Source: Progne subis subis
Taxonomy: Eukaryota; Chordata; Aves; Passeriformes; Hirundinidae
Direction of reading: 5' to 3'
NCBI GenBank assembly: GCA_022316685.1
Contig: JAKJHU010000037.1
Coordinates: 359,792 to 423,791 of the forward strand
DNA length: 64,000 nt
The translations under genes and the position numbers were made by a program. This document shows, one piece after another, positions 50,304 to 63,931 of this stretch. The stretch's first letter is position 1, and each line of letters begins with the position of its first letter. The notes below the pieces were generated by a model, which saw nothing but the letters and a program-made list of their open reading frames with translations, ran no database searches and had not been told where the DNA came from.

Positions 50304-53300
50304 ACACAAAATTGAGCTTCAATTATTTTTGAATGGCTTGTTGGCTTTGCTCCAGTGAACAGTCACCTATTTTTCCAGCCTGCAGGAATAACATATTATT
50401 TTAAAAAGGTCCAGATGGTATATGTTTGGGGAATAAATCCAAAGCCTGTTTTGTTTTGTTCTGTTCATGTCTCTTACATTACAAATATTTTGAATGAAAG
50501 TTACAGAATAGATTGGCAGAGAGTGTCACACTCCACAAGTGGAACATGCAAACGTGGGAGTTCACTGTTAGAATAATCCAGTGGTAATATTTAAATTGCT
50601 AAAATATATAAAGAACAAAGTCTAATGAAATAAATGTTAGGCTAGTTGCAATGATCGTACTTCCAAATAAATTACAGCCACAATATTATATATACACAAC
50701 TTTCAAGTGTATTTCCTCCTTTCTATGACATTATTTTCACCCTTTGTTCCTCTGAGTTCCTAAGGCCAATGGCTAAAATTCAGGGAGGGGGAATTGTTAC
50801 AGCAAGTCATCAGCATGCCAGGAGAAGTTTGGTAGTGATGTTGACAGTGTCATCCTCCTGATAATAACACATGCTTAGAGCAACTTCATGTGTTTACTAA
50901 CATGCCCTACATCTTGCTCTTCTTAGTTCTGAAAGTCCAGGCTGCATCCAATCTTTTTATATACTTACTGGTTTTACATACAATGGATATTTGTCTTGTG
51001 TCTCCTGCTTCCTTTATTATGACTAAACCAGGTTTCATTCAGGTGACATTCCTATGAGAAACTGTATTTGGGCATAGTTCAGTTGTTTATAATTCTGGAG
51101 TCTTCAAAATCACCATCCCTCTATATTTTCAGGAAGTTCTCTATCATTCTTTGTCTTTACTCATTTATACTGTGTATTATTCCATGACAATGGATCCCTC
51201 ATTCCGCATAAGTATTTGTTATTACTGTGTATCAATTACAATAGGTACAGAACAAAAAACAACTGTTCAAAGTTGAACAAAAGGTAAATCCATGGAGGTA
51301 GCTGTTAACTGATCGTTAAATGAGCTAAAACCTCCAAAAGCTAAAACCTTATCTCCAGGCAGTCTAAGTCCAGGTCCTGAGGTCTGATAGAAACCGGGGG
51401 CTTCTTATAGGGAGTAATAACTCTGAATTAATGGGGATAAAAGGCTGCACTGAATAGTATAGAGGGAGCTTCTCACAGGCATTGAGCACAACAGCTCACA
51501 GTGGATGCTGAGCAACAGTGCAACCACTACTTACACCTCTCGGGGCACTCAATAAGTCATAATATGAAAAATCCACTTGGAAAGTAGAGAGGAGAAAAAG
51601 TATGGGATAGAAACTGGAGTCTCTCCAGCTCCTTCTGGATTATGATTTCTTGGAGATAAATCTGGTTTGAGACAAGCAGCACAAAAACTGAATAAACTCA
51701 CAAGCTTTTAAATTGTGTCTCCGCCAAAAGCTCTTAGCTTCTCCTGTTTATTTAATTAAGTCATTAACCTAGCCTGTGTATTTAGCTTGTACAAAGAAAA
51801 AAAATGTGATTTGTTACTGCCCAGTAATTACTCCAGAGAGATTTTGTTTTCTCATAACACGAGGTTGTGATCATTATCAGCCTTCTGTGTCATGCACAAA
51901 AACTTTGAATCCTACCTCATCATCCCCTATGCCCTTCCTGTGCTGAGGACAACCTCACAAATATGTCATGTACCCTGCAGGACAGGGCAGAAGTGTCATT
52001 AAAATTTTATGGAAAAAGACACTATGATTTCATGTGCAAAACTCTACATGGTTTCCTGGTGCCATATATATTCTATTATAAACTATTAACAACATAGCTA
52101 ACGATTGCACAACACATACTTAAGTGTACAATACAGAATAAATGCATAGCTTTAAAACAGAAATGGAAATAAAGTTCATTTTATAACTAAAGTTTAGCTT
52201 CTTTGATGAAAGCCAAGCTGTTCTTCAATTTCTGTGTCCACACAGTTATATTTGGGCCAAGTAGGATGCACTAATGTGCAGCTCAGGTTTGCCAGGAGCC
52301 TGATAAAATATGTACTTGCTTGTTCAGTTCCTGGGCTGATGATTCAGTGTCTTTGGAAATTCCCTCTGACAGCAAGCATCTTACTAAACATATTTAAATT
52401 ATCTTGTGGATACAGATGGTCCAGTGTATCCAACAACAGCAGAAAAATAAAGCCATATACTGAGAACTGGTCACATAACTTGAACACAAATATTTAGTTG
52501 TTATTCAGTGCTTTACATCTCTAGACCTAATGGTGCTTTCTAACAGTGGAAACTGAATCACAAAATTATAAAAAAGTTGTACAGTGCCAAAGCAATTCAA
52601 GATTCGATAAGTTTTTGGGAGCAGCATCAGATTTTACCTTCTGCCATAAGGACGCAATAAGACAAAAATTGTCAAAAAATGTCTGTGATTGTATCTCTGA
52701 TACAGAAAAAAGAAACAGAAGCAATATTTTATTTCATCCAGAATACCTGAAAGTGCTGGCCACACTAACTTTGGTTGATAACACTTGCACAGATTTATTC
52801 TTCCTATATTTTTAAGTTCAACAAGCATAAAATCTTTAGGAAGAAAACTGGAAAAGAAAACTCTTAACTATCAAAATCATAAAATATTGCTTTAAGCATG
52901 CCTATAGTGAAAGCGTTTTTAGGACTCATGCATCCTTTTCTACATCAAAATAAGATTTCAAACACTTCTTTTTATAAAATCATAATATTTTATGATTTAT
53001 TCCCAAACACTTTGAAGTAAAAAGAAGGACCCTCAAATTTCCCCCAGGTGAGGAAGAGGTGAAAGACTTTTCTTCAACCTGTAAAAGCAGCTCCTTAACA
53101 GACACATAGCTTATTTGCTTAGACAAAAACCTGAATGCAACTCTAAGAATAAACTGAAGCTACTGAAAAGAAAAAAAAAAAATTTTACATAAAAGGTTAT
53201 TTATAGATCTCATTTGGGATTAGCCAATAATTTCTTTCATATGTGAATCAAATACAAGAAGAATGGAAAGTAATTAAAATATGATATATTACATCAAAAG

Positions 53301-55500
53301 ACAGCTGTTTAGAAGCACATCTGCAGCCTACCTATGGGAAAGACACAGAGAAAACTGACACAAAAAATGCCTGTAAATGTGAACTGAGCAAGTAGCCACA
53401 TGTTACTAGTTCAAAACATAACTTACATTTGACATCTGGGTTTTGTGAACTGCCTTAAAAATGAAAAGAAAATAAAAATATGAAGCAGTGGAGTACAGTC
53501 TGGAGCAGCAATTCTATATCTCATTTTGCCCAACTTATCTTGGGTGTTAAAAGACAATGCTCATCATTGCAATCCTGACAATGTCATTGATGTTAATTAT
53601 GCAAATACAACTCTTCCTACGAGAGTGCATCCTGTTGAAAAATCAGCATGTTTTTAGACTTAGTTAGTGCTTTTGTACGAAACAATTCTGGACATACAGA
53701 AAGAATTCTTTTTGAGAAGTGAATGAAAAATAAAGCCTACTGGATTTCATGCTCTTTACAGTGACTGAAATGATCAAGTCCCAGTTAGAGGAAACATCTA
53801 AAAATATGTAAAATTATGGCGGTGCATGGTACCACCAAGGCCCATTTGCCCTTTGGTACTTCTCACATTTCTGTACACAGAGAATTCACAGCATATGGTT
53901 GGACTGATCTAGTCAAGAACATGAAAATCCTATCTTCAAGTGGAAGCCACTTTGTGAGAGAAGTTACGTGTGAGATGTGATTCTATTTTGTCAGAAGAGT
54001 AAGTAACACAATCTCATGCAGCACCAAGCTATGTGAGCCCTCCAGCACAGTGTCAACACAGAGATAGGAATGTGGTTTTTTGATCAAATGTCCATTCTGT
54101 TCTAAGACTGGCATTTGGAAGCAGACCAAACAATAAGACAACTCCAGAGTGAAGAATTGGAAGAAAAAAATAATCTATAAATACTGGATGTGCAGTAGTT
54201 TGGTACATTTTGTCATGAAAGACACAAAGTTAAGAAAACAAGAGGGTTTTATCTTTCAGGTAATGATCCATAGTTTTCATATCCTATCTCTTTATTCTAG
54301 TTTTTTTCTTCATAGATATATTCTATGATAAGGGAATGTGAAACTGAGAGGAAAAAAAGGTACATACTGTTACTTTCCCTGATTTTATAGCAGCAAAACT
54401 AAATAATGGGATACTCTTTTTGGTCACATTCTATCTAACGTGGCTTTTCCACAATGGCAAGATTTAAAAGACTTGGAAATCTTCTGTACATAGTTTAGGG
54501 ATTCTGTTAATAAGAAAAAGACAGAAAATGTGTTTTGTGTCAAATATGCTATATACATTTGATATTTTTAGATTAATCTGTACAGAAAATAATTGTATAA
54601 GAATCTGTTTTAGAATAATAATTTCTTTGTCATTCCTTGACTCTACATGGAAAAAAAAAAAAATCTAATCTGAGAGAAAAAGAAAAAATACATTAAGTTG
54701 GTAAGATTTTATCATCAGAATGTTTAAAATTTTCTTTCACACTACATATTAATGGTCAGATTTAGAAACCTTCTTTCACAAAGCACAATATCTTGTTCTG
54801 TGGCTATACCTGTAGTAGCACCAGTAATAAAAATACTATGCTGTGCTAAATCTACACTGCTCCTATGAGAGATCTGTTCCTGCTTTCCAAGCCATTTCCT
54901 GTGTCAAAACCACAAGGTTAACTTTGGATCTCCAGGTTCCACCAAGGTTTTGAGACATCATATTTACCCCCCACTCCACCTCTAAAACAGGGGAAAACGA
55001 AGATTTTAAGAGGACCCAGCCTATCCACAAGATAGGCAAAATAATTCAAAAAGCATTTTTAGCAGAAGTTCCGTTGAGCTGGCATCAAATTAACTCCAGT
55101 TAAATATGCATTAACGAAGATGGAAACCTACAGTGATATTAGCACCAACTTCCAAAATATGTAAAGTACAATTATATATATATCCATATTAATAATAGTG
55201 AAAGAGAGAAAATTTGAAGTATATAAATGTTCATATACAATAGGCAGAATATATACCCCTTCATCGTGCTGAACTCATGCAAAAATGAGCTGATCCATGA
55301 TGAAGTATCCATGCTCATTGAGGAAAGAGGTGCTCCAGCATTCAAGTGATCCAAAAGTTTAATTTGTTTTCTTTTTTGTGAAACAAAGATCCATTCTCAC
55401 AACTTCAAAATGTATTTTTGAGCCAGAAGAAGGGCACAACTGCAGTATTTACACTACCATTGGCTGTTCTCATCTAGACATAGAAATAATAATGTAATTT
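50303..55500. other. long unique AT-rich stretch, no gene seen
   Basis: About 5.2 kb. Poly-A runs near 53168 and 54650 and an (AT)n near 55173 are the only repeats noted. Overlapping frames at 52234-52828 on both strands lack recognisable content. Confidence 0.5.
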
Positions 55501-55695
55501 TGACTGCACCAATTGTGGGTCCCTGCTAGGCTCATCCTGTCTGGACTCCAGACACCCACTAAACTAGCCTTCTCAGCTGGACAGGGGAGACAAAATATAA
55601 TGAAAAGCCTGTGGATCAAGGTAAGGACAGGGAGAGTTCCTTCACTAATTGCCACCGTGGGCAAAACAGAATCAGCTTCGGGAAAGCTAATTTAA

Positions 55696-55701
55696 TTTAT
55701 T
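55696..55701 (-). terminator. LTR polyadenylation signal AATAAA (minus strand)
   Basis: Canonical hexamer on the minus strand, downstream of the degenerate repeat region and about 195 bp before the presumed end of the LTR. Confidence 0.6.
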
Positions 55702-55929
55702 GCCAATCAAATGCAAATAGAATAATGAAAAATATGGGGGAAAAAAAGCAGAAAAATACCTTTTCCCCACCCCTCCCTTCATCCCCATTTTAACTTCATT
55801 CCTGATTTTCTCAACTTTCTCCCCTGCAGCACTGCTGGGGGATGGAGAATAAGGGCTGCATTACACTGTTTCTGTTGCTCTTTCTTCCTCAGGGGAAAGC
55901 CTCCTTACCTTCTTCCCCTACAAGAGTGG

Positions 55930-56240
55930 GGTCCCTCCTATGGGAGACAAACCTTCATGAAACAATGTGGGTCAACTTCCATGGGGTTCCTATTACCCCA
56001 GGAACAGTCTGCTCCAGCATGGATCCCTGGCAGCGTCACAAGCCCTGGCAGCAAACTTAACTCCAGTGTGGGCCCCTCTCTTCACAGGGACATAGGTGCC
56101 CCCAGGAGCCTGCTCCAATGGGGACTTCCCATCACAGCCTCCTTTGGACATCCACCTGCTCTGGTGGTCCTCTCCACAGGCTGCAGGTGGATCTCTGCTC
56201 CCCTGCAGACCTCCCGAGGCTGCAGGGGTGCAGCAACCGC
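55930..56240. repeat. degenerate tandem-like units within the long LTR
   Basis: Recurrent plus-strand words TGCTCCAGCATGG, CTCCAGTGTGGGCCCC, TGCTCCAATGGGG and CTGCTCTGGTGG, spaced by roughly 40-60 bp, alternate with CAGG.A / CACAGG words. They look like decayed tandem units. Confidence 0.55.
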
Positions 56241-58555
56241 ACCATGATCTACAGGGGAATCCCAGCTCCTGCACTCCCTGGAGCACCTCCTGCCTCTCCT
56301 TCCCTGACCTGACCTTCACTGCCTGCATAGATGTTTCTTTCACATATTCGCACTCCACTGCCCATCTGAAGTTGCTTGTTCCCCCTGCTCCCAACCCTTC
56401 TTAAATCCATCCTCTGGCACTGTTGCTGATGGGCTAGTCCTTGGCCAGAATCAGGTTCACCTTGGAGACAGCTGTCATTGGTTCTGTGGGATATAGGGGA
56501 AGCTTCGAGCATTTCCTAGCTGAAGCCATACCTGTAAGTTAGGGGAACACTTGCAACATTTATAGATAACCATGAAGGCATTCATTGCATAATGATATTA
56601 ATATACAAGCAAATAGTTGATAAACATTGATTTACCTTTTTATTATTTTTCTATAGCATAAAAGGACACTTCAATTGAGGAGAGATATTGAAATCCTATA
56701 GAAAGCCTTGATGGAAACAGGACTAGCACTCTTCCATTTAGCAGGGCCATGTCTATAAACTTCAGAAGGAGATAGCCATTTGTATTGTTTTATGCAAATC
56801 TATCAATATTTATCTTTATTAAAAAAATGAAGGACACAAATAAAAGGCTGTTATTTACTATTATTAGCATAATGCTACTAAGAACGACATGTAGTCGGAC
56901 TGATCATAGTCTTTTTATTAGCACATGTTTCAGAGATATCCCAAATTATCTTTTAGTTTGTTTCCTTATTAATTCAGCTGGAGAAGAAACATCATTACAA
57001 GATTAAAATGGCATTATTATTGCTGGGTGAATATGAAGCTTACTGGAAACAATAGTTGTTGTGACAACAATCACTGAAAAAGAAAATTAAATATGTCTAA
57101 AAGTACTACTGATAAGGCTGTAGTCAGAACTCTCTTTTTAATCTACATTATAACAAGTAAGTATTTTTTTTCTTTCATGTTGCTAAATTACATATATAAC
57201 AGACTAAATTGCACCAACATTAGTACATTACTGCAGTTCTTCACTTACTTGAAAGTAGGAAATATTTACAAATTTTCCAAGTATGGTATTTCATGACTCT
57301 TGGAAATACTCATCTACTTGATTAATGAAAAAGAAAGTTGTTTCCAGCAGGTAAGAACAATAAAGACAAAGAAATACTTTGCAATGCAAATAAAAGAAGA
57401 TGAAAAAAACAAGCACTTCCATCAGTCTGACTGTAAAATCGTAAGACTACAGAATATGATATGCATTAAGCATAATTATATACAAATGCGTACTTTGAAA
57501 ATGGACATCAAAAGTGTGCTTATATTGCAGTGAAATTAAGCACATGTCCCAGTTAATATTAATAACTTCCTTGTCATATGAGTATGTTTTCATTTTAAGA
57601 TCATTTTATTTGTAGTCTTTGCCTCTGATTTGGATTCTCTGTTACAGTTCTTACACCAAAGCTGTATCAGTAGACCGCTGCTGTGGGGAAAGAGGTTTCC
57701 TAGCTGTCTGGCCACTGCTACTTCTGAATGGTTACAGAATCATATCTGTGAACCTAAAGTCCTCTTATATGCACTCTTCTAGCTGACAGGCATCTGTACA
57801 ATTGCAGGAAAAATGCATCAGAAAATTCAATAAAATAAATCAGAGGGACAGTTAACCTAAGTGAAAAATTGGGAAAATGGTGCAGAAATGTTGCTCTATG
57901 ACAAAGAAAGCTTGGAGTTAAGTGCTAACAAACTTTTTTTTCCCCCAATGATTCCTGGACAACCAATGATTCCTGGGCTAAGCCATACAAGAAATCTCCA
58001 AGGAGAAATAATTCTCCTGGTCCTGAGTCAGTCTATAGACTTTTGTTGAAGAGCCACCCTAGAACATACTTCATCTCAGCAGTTTTGTGCGAATAGTGAG
58101 ATGAAAAAACCTCTAAAAAAGACAACAGCATAAAAGTAAGATAGATACTTAAAAAGAAACTAAAAGGAGCCCCTATAAAAGCAAAATCCTCACTAGAAGT
58201 TTGGGAATTTTAGAATTGGGAGCCTCTTGTTTGAGTCACAATACAAATGCATACATTTTCAAAGGTAAGAGAAAGAACAGAAGTCAGCATGGGCAAACAA
58301 GAGAGTAAGGAAGTATATTAAAATTAAAAAGCAATCCTTCAAATACATGAAGTTCAGTCTGAATAAAGACCAGAAACAAACATAAACTTTGGTAGTTTAA
58401 ATGTAAAAACATTCTCATGCCAGACAAAAACAAAACCCTAAAATCATATCAGGAAAAATAAGTGCTTGGATGAGATGACAACACAGATTACAATGTAGCA
58501 AAATAACTAAATTAATATTTTGAATATTCCTGCATCAGGTAGGTGTTTGAAGAGA

Positions 58556-58583
58556 TTTGTTTGTTTGTTTGTTTGTTTGTTTT
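58556..58583. repeat. (GTTT)n microsatellite
   Basis: About six uninterrupted GTTT units. Confidence 0.92.
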
Positions 58584-60313
58584 AAGCCAGAACTTTTTTC
58601 CACAAAGAACAAAAAAGAGAATACAAGTATCACATTTAAATATCAGGAGAACAGCTCATAGGCCAACTTGACAAAATGAATGCTTTTACATCATGAAAGC
58701 CAAACACATGTTTTCAAGAGCTTTGTGGAAATTCAAGGAATAAATTATGTTCGAAGTATGTACCTTCACACTTAAAACTGGCTTTATACCAGAGGACTAG
58801 AAGGAGATTTTGGAGACTCACTGATCAGTAACCTGTACTGTGAAGGAAAGTAAGACTAAGTCTGGGGCCTTCACAGAGATTCTTAAGGAAACTAAGTAGC
58901 CACGGTATAAGAGAAGACTCTACCCTGGATAAACAAATATCTATAAATTAGGAGGCAGTGGAAAAAAATGGGTTTTTTTTCATAGAGAAGAGAATTGGCC
59001 AGTGAAGTTCTGAATAAACTGTCATGTAAAGAAGATGAATAACTATGTGAAAAAGTTTTGCTGATAATGATGATTCATTTGGGATCTTAAAAACAAAGTT
59101 GGCTGCAGAGAGTTGCAAAAGGACTACATAGCCCTGAGATATGGGATGACAAACTGGAAGATGGGATTTAATGCAAATAAATGTGATGAGCATATGGAAA
59201 AACAAATGTAATTTTATGATGGATTCTGTAGTGATGGGTTCTAAGATGTCTGTTAACAGTCAGGAAGGAGATCCTAGATTATAATAGATATCTTTATATA
59301 ATTATCACTTCAATGTTCATTAAAAGGAAAAAAAAATCTGCAAATGTTAAGGCTTAATAGGTAAAGAATAGAAGACAAGATAGAAAATACTATTATTTGA
59401 CTATATAAATCATCAGTACACCTGCATTTAAATGTTGTGTACATCTGTCTCTCTTGTCCTGAAGGAGATACAATGGAAAGCCAGGAATATGTGCAAAAAT
59501 AGTTTCCAAGTGAGGAAATATTAAATAATCTAGCAGTGGTTGGAGGCTGACAAAGAAGGGAGGTACGATGGCATTCGTAAGTTCAGAAATGGTGAGGCGT
59601 ACAGACCACATCCCCTTCAGTCCTAGAACCATCTGCAATAAAACAAAACCACAAGGTGACAGGTTCAGATTTCCAAACAGTATGGTATATTAGCAGTGGT
59701 AATACCTGGTGTGAAATGCTGTGATGTAGATTCTAAAACACTTTGGAAGAAAATATAAAAGATGTCGCTGGAGTCTCTAAGGAATGGGGATAACACATCT
59801 ACCTCTAAAAGTTTCCTAAATGTGCAAATGCTGGGTTCAGGGGAATTTCACAATATACTTGTCATCTTCTTCCACTTTTTTACAGGCATCTGCTTTTGCC
59901 TACTGTCAGAGACAGGATACGGGACTAGACAGGCTTTTGGTTTGATCTGACACAGCTGTTCAGATGCTCTAAGTGATAAACCTCACTGTTCTTCATTATG
60001 AAAAATAAAAATATTTGATTTTTTTTTTCTGTTAAACATTCCATGTAATAGTCATGACTGAGTGGTCTATTCCTTTCCAAGTGTGTTTGAAAGCCTTTCT
60101 CTTGATCATCATATACTGAATGCAAAAGAATACTGTAGTTTCTGTCTCAACTGCACAGTACTGTTATATATTAGGAGTACTATAAGACTTTAAAAGTGTG
60201 TCCAGTGTTGTGGAAATCTTTAAAACTTGAGGAGGATTTCCAAGGCAGTTATAAGGGATTTCTGGTTTAATGTATTTGCAAATCTGTTTTGGTGAATGTT
60301 CAGTACATCAAAG

Positions 60314-60335
60314 AAAAAAAAAAAAAAAAAAAAAA
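60314..60335. repeat. poly-A tract
   Basis: 22 consecutive A. The preceding 100 bp show no recognisable retrocopy. Confidence 0.88.
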
Positions 60336-61401
60336 GGAAAACAGTAAAAAAATAAAACTTTGCAGGACGTTTACATTTAGCTTTACAGAACAGTGAAATG
60401 GTTTTTTTGAACCTTAATACTCAACTGTACGTGTGCTCCTGGTCTGGAAAAATTGTAATTCCCAGTGGTTTCACTTAGGTCTGCCCATGTAGGCTGCAGT
60501 TCTGTGACATTATCTACATACAAGTAAAAACATATTTTGATTTTTATAGAAAGCTTCAGAAAAGAGAAAATTTATGCAACCGATGATTATATAAATTTCT
60601 GAAATAATTCCTCATTTTAGTAATTCATTCTTCCCTTCATCTTTTGTGTTTGGTCAGATGACATTTCCTCGATGGAATATGGTAGTTCCCTTATTTTTAA
60701 GGAGACACAATGTAGGAGAAGATAAAACTCAACTCAGTGGCCTAAGTCTTATTAGGAAAATGTTTCAAGGCAACAAATTTATAACTTATATGAAGCTACT
60801 CATATACAGATCAACATTTTCTAGCTTTGAATGAATTTTCTACCATTATACAATTGCATTAATGTCTTTGGGTATGCAAAAACCCAAAAAAGATACTATG
60901 AATTCATAGTGCACAACTGGATAATACTGAGCTTACTGAACTGTCTGTCTGTGAAGATGTGCCATAATGTCAGGGAATTAAATTCACAGAAAAGAAAATT
61001 TCACAGAAAATTTGTACAATATTTTTAAAATTTTATATAGCATGGAAAGTCTTGGCAATTATTCAGGTTTGAATGGATAATATTCTTCTGCAGAAGGTTG
61101 TAGCTGCCTGTTACAGGCTGAATTTTCCAGGAAAGCATCTTAACTTCCAGATAATGTCTTTAATATCTTTACCAGATATGCCCAGAGAATGTAGTGGCTT
61201 TCAAGTAATACTCTCTGAGGCACCCGCAACATGGACAACAACAATAAAGTCCAGAAGTTTTGCTTTGCCATGTGATGAGAAATTGAGTCAAAAAACTGCT
61301 CTATAAGCAAACAATGTAAACATCTTGTGTGACCAATAAACTCTATTCTGCACCATATCTCTTCTCAACTATAGAAAATATTACTTTCAAGAGAAAACAA
61401 G

Positions 61402-61423
61402 AAAAAAAAAAAAAAAAAAAAAA
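61402..61423. repeat. poly-A tract
   Basis: 22 consecutive A. An AATAAA lies about 65 bp upstream (near 61336), but the upstream sequence is not recognised as a gene copy. Confidence 0.88.
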
Positions 61424-63906
61424 GAGAGAACAGGAAAAAAATATGCAAAAGTACGGGTTTCTATATGTTATATGGAAATCAAGACCACCTTAAATAGCAA
61501 ATGAGTATGCATCATCCTACTACCAGACACTGTAAATCTCTATACCCACAGCTCAGATTTGGGTGCAGAAGGTACTTTTTGTTCTGTCATTAGGCATATC
61601 AAAACAAGAAGGATTGTCATAGAGATAGATGGAGTGAAATGTCCATCAGAGAAGGGGGAAGACTCCAAGTTATAAGACAGGAATACTGTCATGAGTTGCT
61701 CAAGTTGGCATGCTTTAGAGTTGTCATGAATTCTGACGAATTTTGCTTTGTATTTCACAAATATTGTGCACCCAAACAGCCTGAAAGTAGTAATCATCTC
61801 ACCATTAAGAGCTGGCAACCTCTCTCTAGGTTTGGTCTTTTGTAGAAAAATGCCTGTTCCCTCCTGCTGCTGTGGACTTCATATCTGTACTGGAATAAAC
61901 CAACATGTTTTAGACATTTCTGGATTGGGAGTTTGGTTTTACTATTAAAAATCTGATATTGTATAACATTTCCAAAGAGATTTTGTTTGGTTGTTCTCTA
62001 ATGCAGAGATGAGCACTATGGATGAGCAGCGAGAAACAATTAAAGAAATGGCTACAGATTTTGCAACTGAAATTCATTTTGGCTAAATCTAAACAAGGAG
62101 GAGGGTTACAGAGGTCAAATGTAGTTATGTAGTATGTAAAGAGTAGAAGGAGCAAATAATTGAAAGGCTTTTGAAAAATATATAAACAGTCTGGTAGAAA
62201 GATAGACTGGAGAGAGTTTATACAAATAAGCAGAAGAAAGTTAAAAGGATAATTAGAGCAGCAAAGAAATAATAGTGGATGTCAAGTTGCATGGAATATC
62301 TCAATTAAAAGCTCTTCAGCTATATCTGTAATAGAGACATAGGTTCAAAGGTTAAATTGTCCCATTAAAAACAATGATGGGGGATTGAAGACAGGGCATA
62401 AGGAAGAGGCAATTTGTTAAATGTTATTTAGCTTCTGTTATTACAGCTGAAGAAGAAGATGGAAAACTGCTTGGTAAAAGAATTTTGTTTCTCACAAAGA
62501 TAGGCCAGCTCCTAATAAAGTGCAGATAAAATTGGAAGTAAATGATTAATTTTTCGGCAAATGCGTATTATCCTGGTGTCATAGACAGAGGTGCAGCAGA
62601 TTTAGGAAATATACTCTAATTTGCTATAAGTTAGGGAGGTTCTAGCTTATTATCAACACTTTTTGTGCATAGCCTTTGTGCAAAGTCTCATATAGAACTG
62701 GAGTAACTCAAATGCCTTTACAATTATTTTCCTCAGTGCAGCTCACCCTGGGCTTTTAGAAAGAAAAGTAATAGAAATTACCCAGGTTAGTGGCAGATTA
62801 TATACCAAGGCACACCAGGAGAATATAGAGGTAAGAACGTGCAATAAAAGAACAGAACAAATCCAGACCTTCATTAAAGAACCATATGAAAAAAAAAAAA
62901 AAAGTTGGGAAAACCTAAGAAGATTCTTGCAAAATATACAGAAATATATTTCCTCAGATCAGATACCAGCACTGCAATGAAATATTAAAGCTTTGAGCTG
63001 GAAGACTATCACAGCATATAAATGAATACATTAACCAATTCAATTTATAAACTGTGAGTAAAATTCAAGTAGAGTATCATATTCAAAAGAACCGGAAATG
63101 TTCATACGGCACAAGTTTTAAAATCATACTACAGAAGAAAAGCAGCATACACTGTATAATGAATTAGAATACTTTTACAAGAGAGGCAAATAGGAATAAT
63201 ACACCACACACAGTGACTATAAATACTTAAATATGAGATGAGTTTTCTGTCATTAAATAAATCTTGAAAACAGAAGTTCAGCACCTTTTATTTCTAAAAT
63301 TCAGCATTCAATATTCTCCTAAAGAAGGCTGGACATTCAAAAGTGTCTCCTATTAAAACAGTTGGAATTGAGCATTTCTGGGAGTTTTGAATATCTGGCA
63401 GTTTGAGTGTATCATCTTTCTCAACATCATTTTTTACAGTGAAGAGTCAGATCTATGTTGCCTTCAACAGCCCTGTTTTGGCATTTCCACCTTTTATTGC
63501 TTACAGGCAAGATTGACTTCATCTGCCTCTTCTCTATGACAGCTAATATCAGCTAAAAGAGTTTTCTTTGGCGAATCCCATCTCTTCTTTATATCTTTAC
63601 ATCACTGGAAGCTATGAGCTTCCATAGAAGGGAGGAGCCTTTAGGATGCAAAATGGAAAGCAGATAGCTGGAAAGCTGTCCAGAAACCAGTTTTGCCCTA
63701 CTTATAGGGGTCTAGACAGCTAGAATAGCAGATACAGCTGTGAATCAAAGAAATAGGAACAGTGTCTGTCATAGACACTATGGAAAAACTTTACATTAAC
63801 CATTTCTGGGCTTTTAGGGGAGCACTAGAGGAAAATAGGAAGCTTTTTTGTAATTTGATTTTTCGCTCTGTGCAATGTAGAAGATTCACATTAAGAATCT
63901 CAAGCC

Positions 63907-63931
63907 TTTTTTTTTTTTTTTTTTTTTTTTT
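63907..63931. repeat. poly-T tract
   Basis: 25 consecutive T near the end of the window. Confidence 0.9.

Larger units (their letters stand above)
55501..56558 (-). mobile_element. long LTR of an avian endogenous retrovirus, minus strand
   Basis: A GC-rich block of about 1.06 kb starts TGACTGCACC and ends TTGCAACA on the plus strand. On the minus strand it carries a TATA-like GGATTTAAG at 56401-56409 and an AATAAA signal at 55701-55696 (context GGCAATAAATTAAATT). Between them lie degenerate repeats of tens of bp containing CTCCAG.RTGG and GGGRCCC-like words (plus-strand view, about 55930-56240). I recognise this layout as a long avian ERV LTR family from memory; class is not assigned. Clear target duplications were not found, so the ends are approximate. 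No gag, pol or env adjoins it. Frames inside (for example minus 56394-55993) are discussed separately. Confidence 0.7.

Noticed and set aside
51300..51560. GGGGATAAAAGGCTGCACTG promoter-like word in a mildly GC-rich patch, considered as an LTR
   Set aside because: Termini and polyadenylation signal could not be placed, so the evidence is insufficient.
61300..61423. AATAAA plus poly-A, considered as a processed pseudogene tail
   Set aside because: No recognisable mRNA sequence or target duplication around it. AATAAA is frequent in AT-rich DNA.
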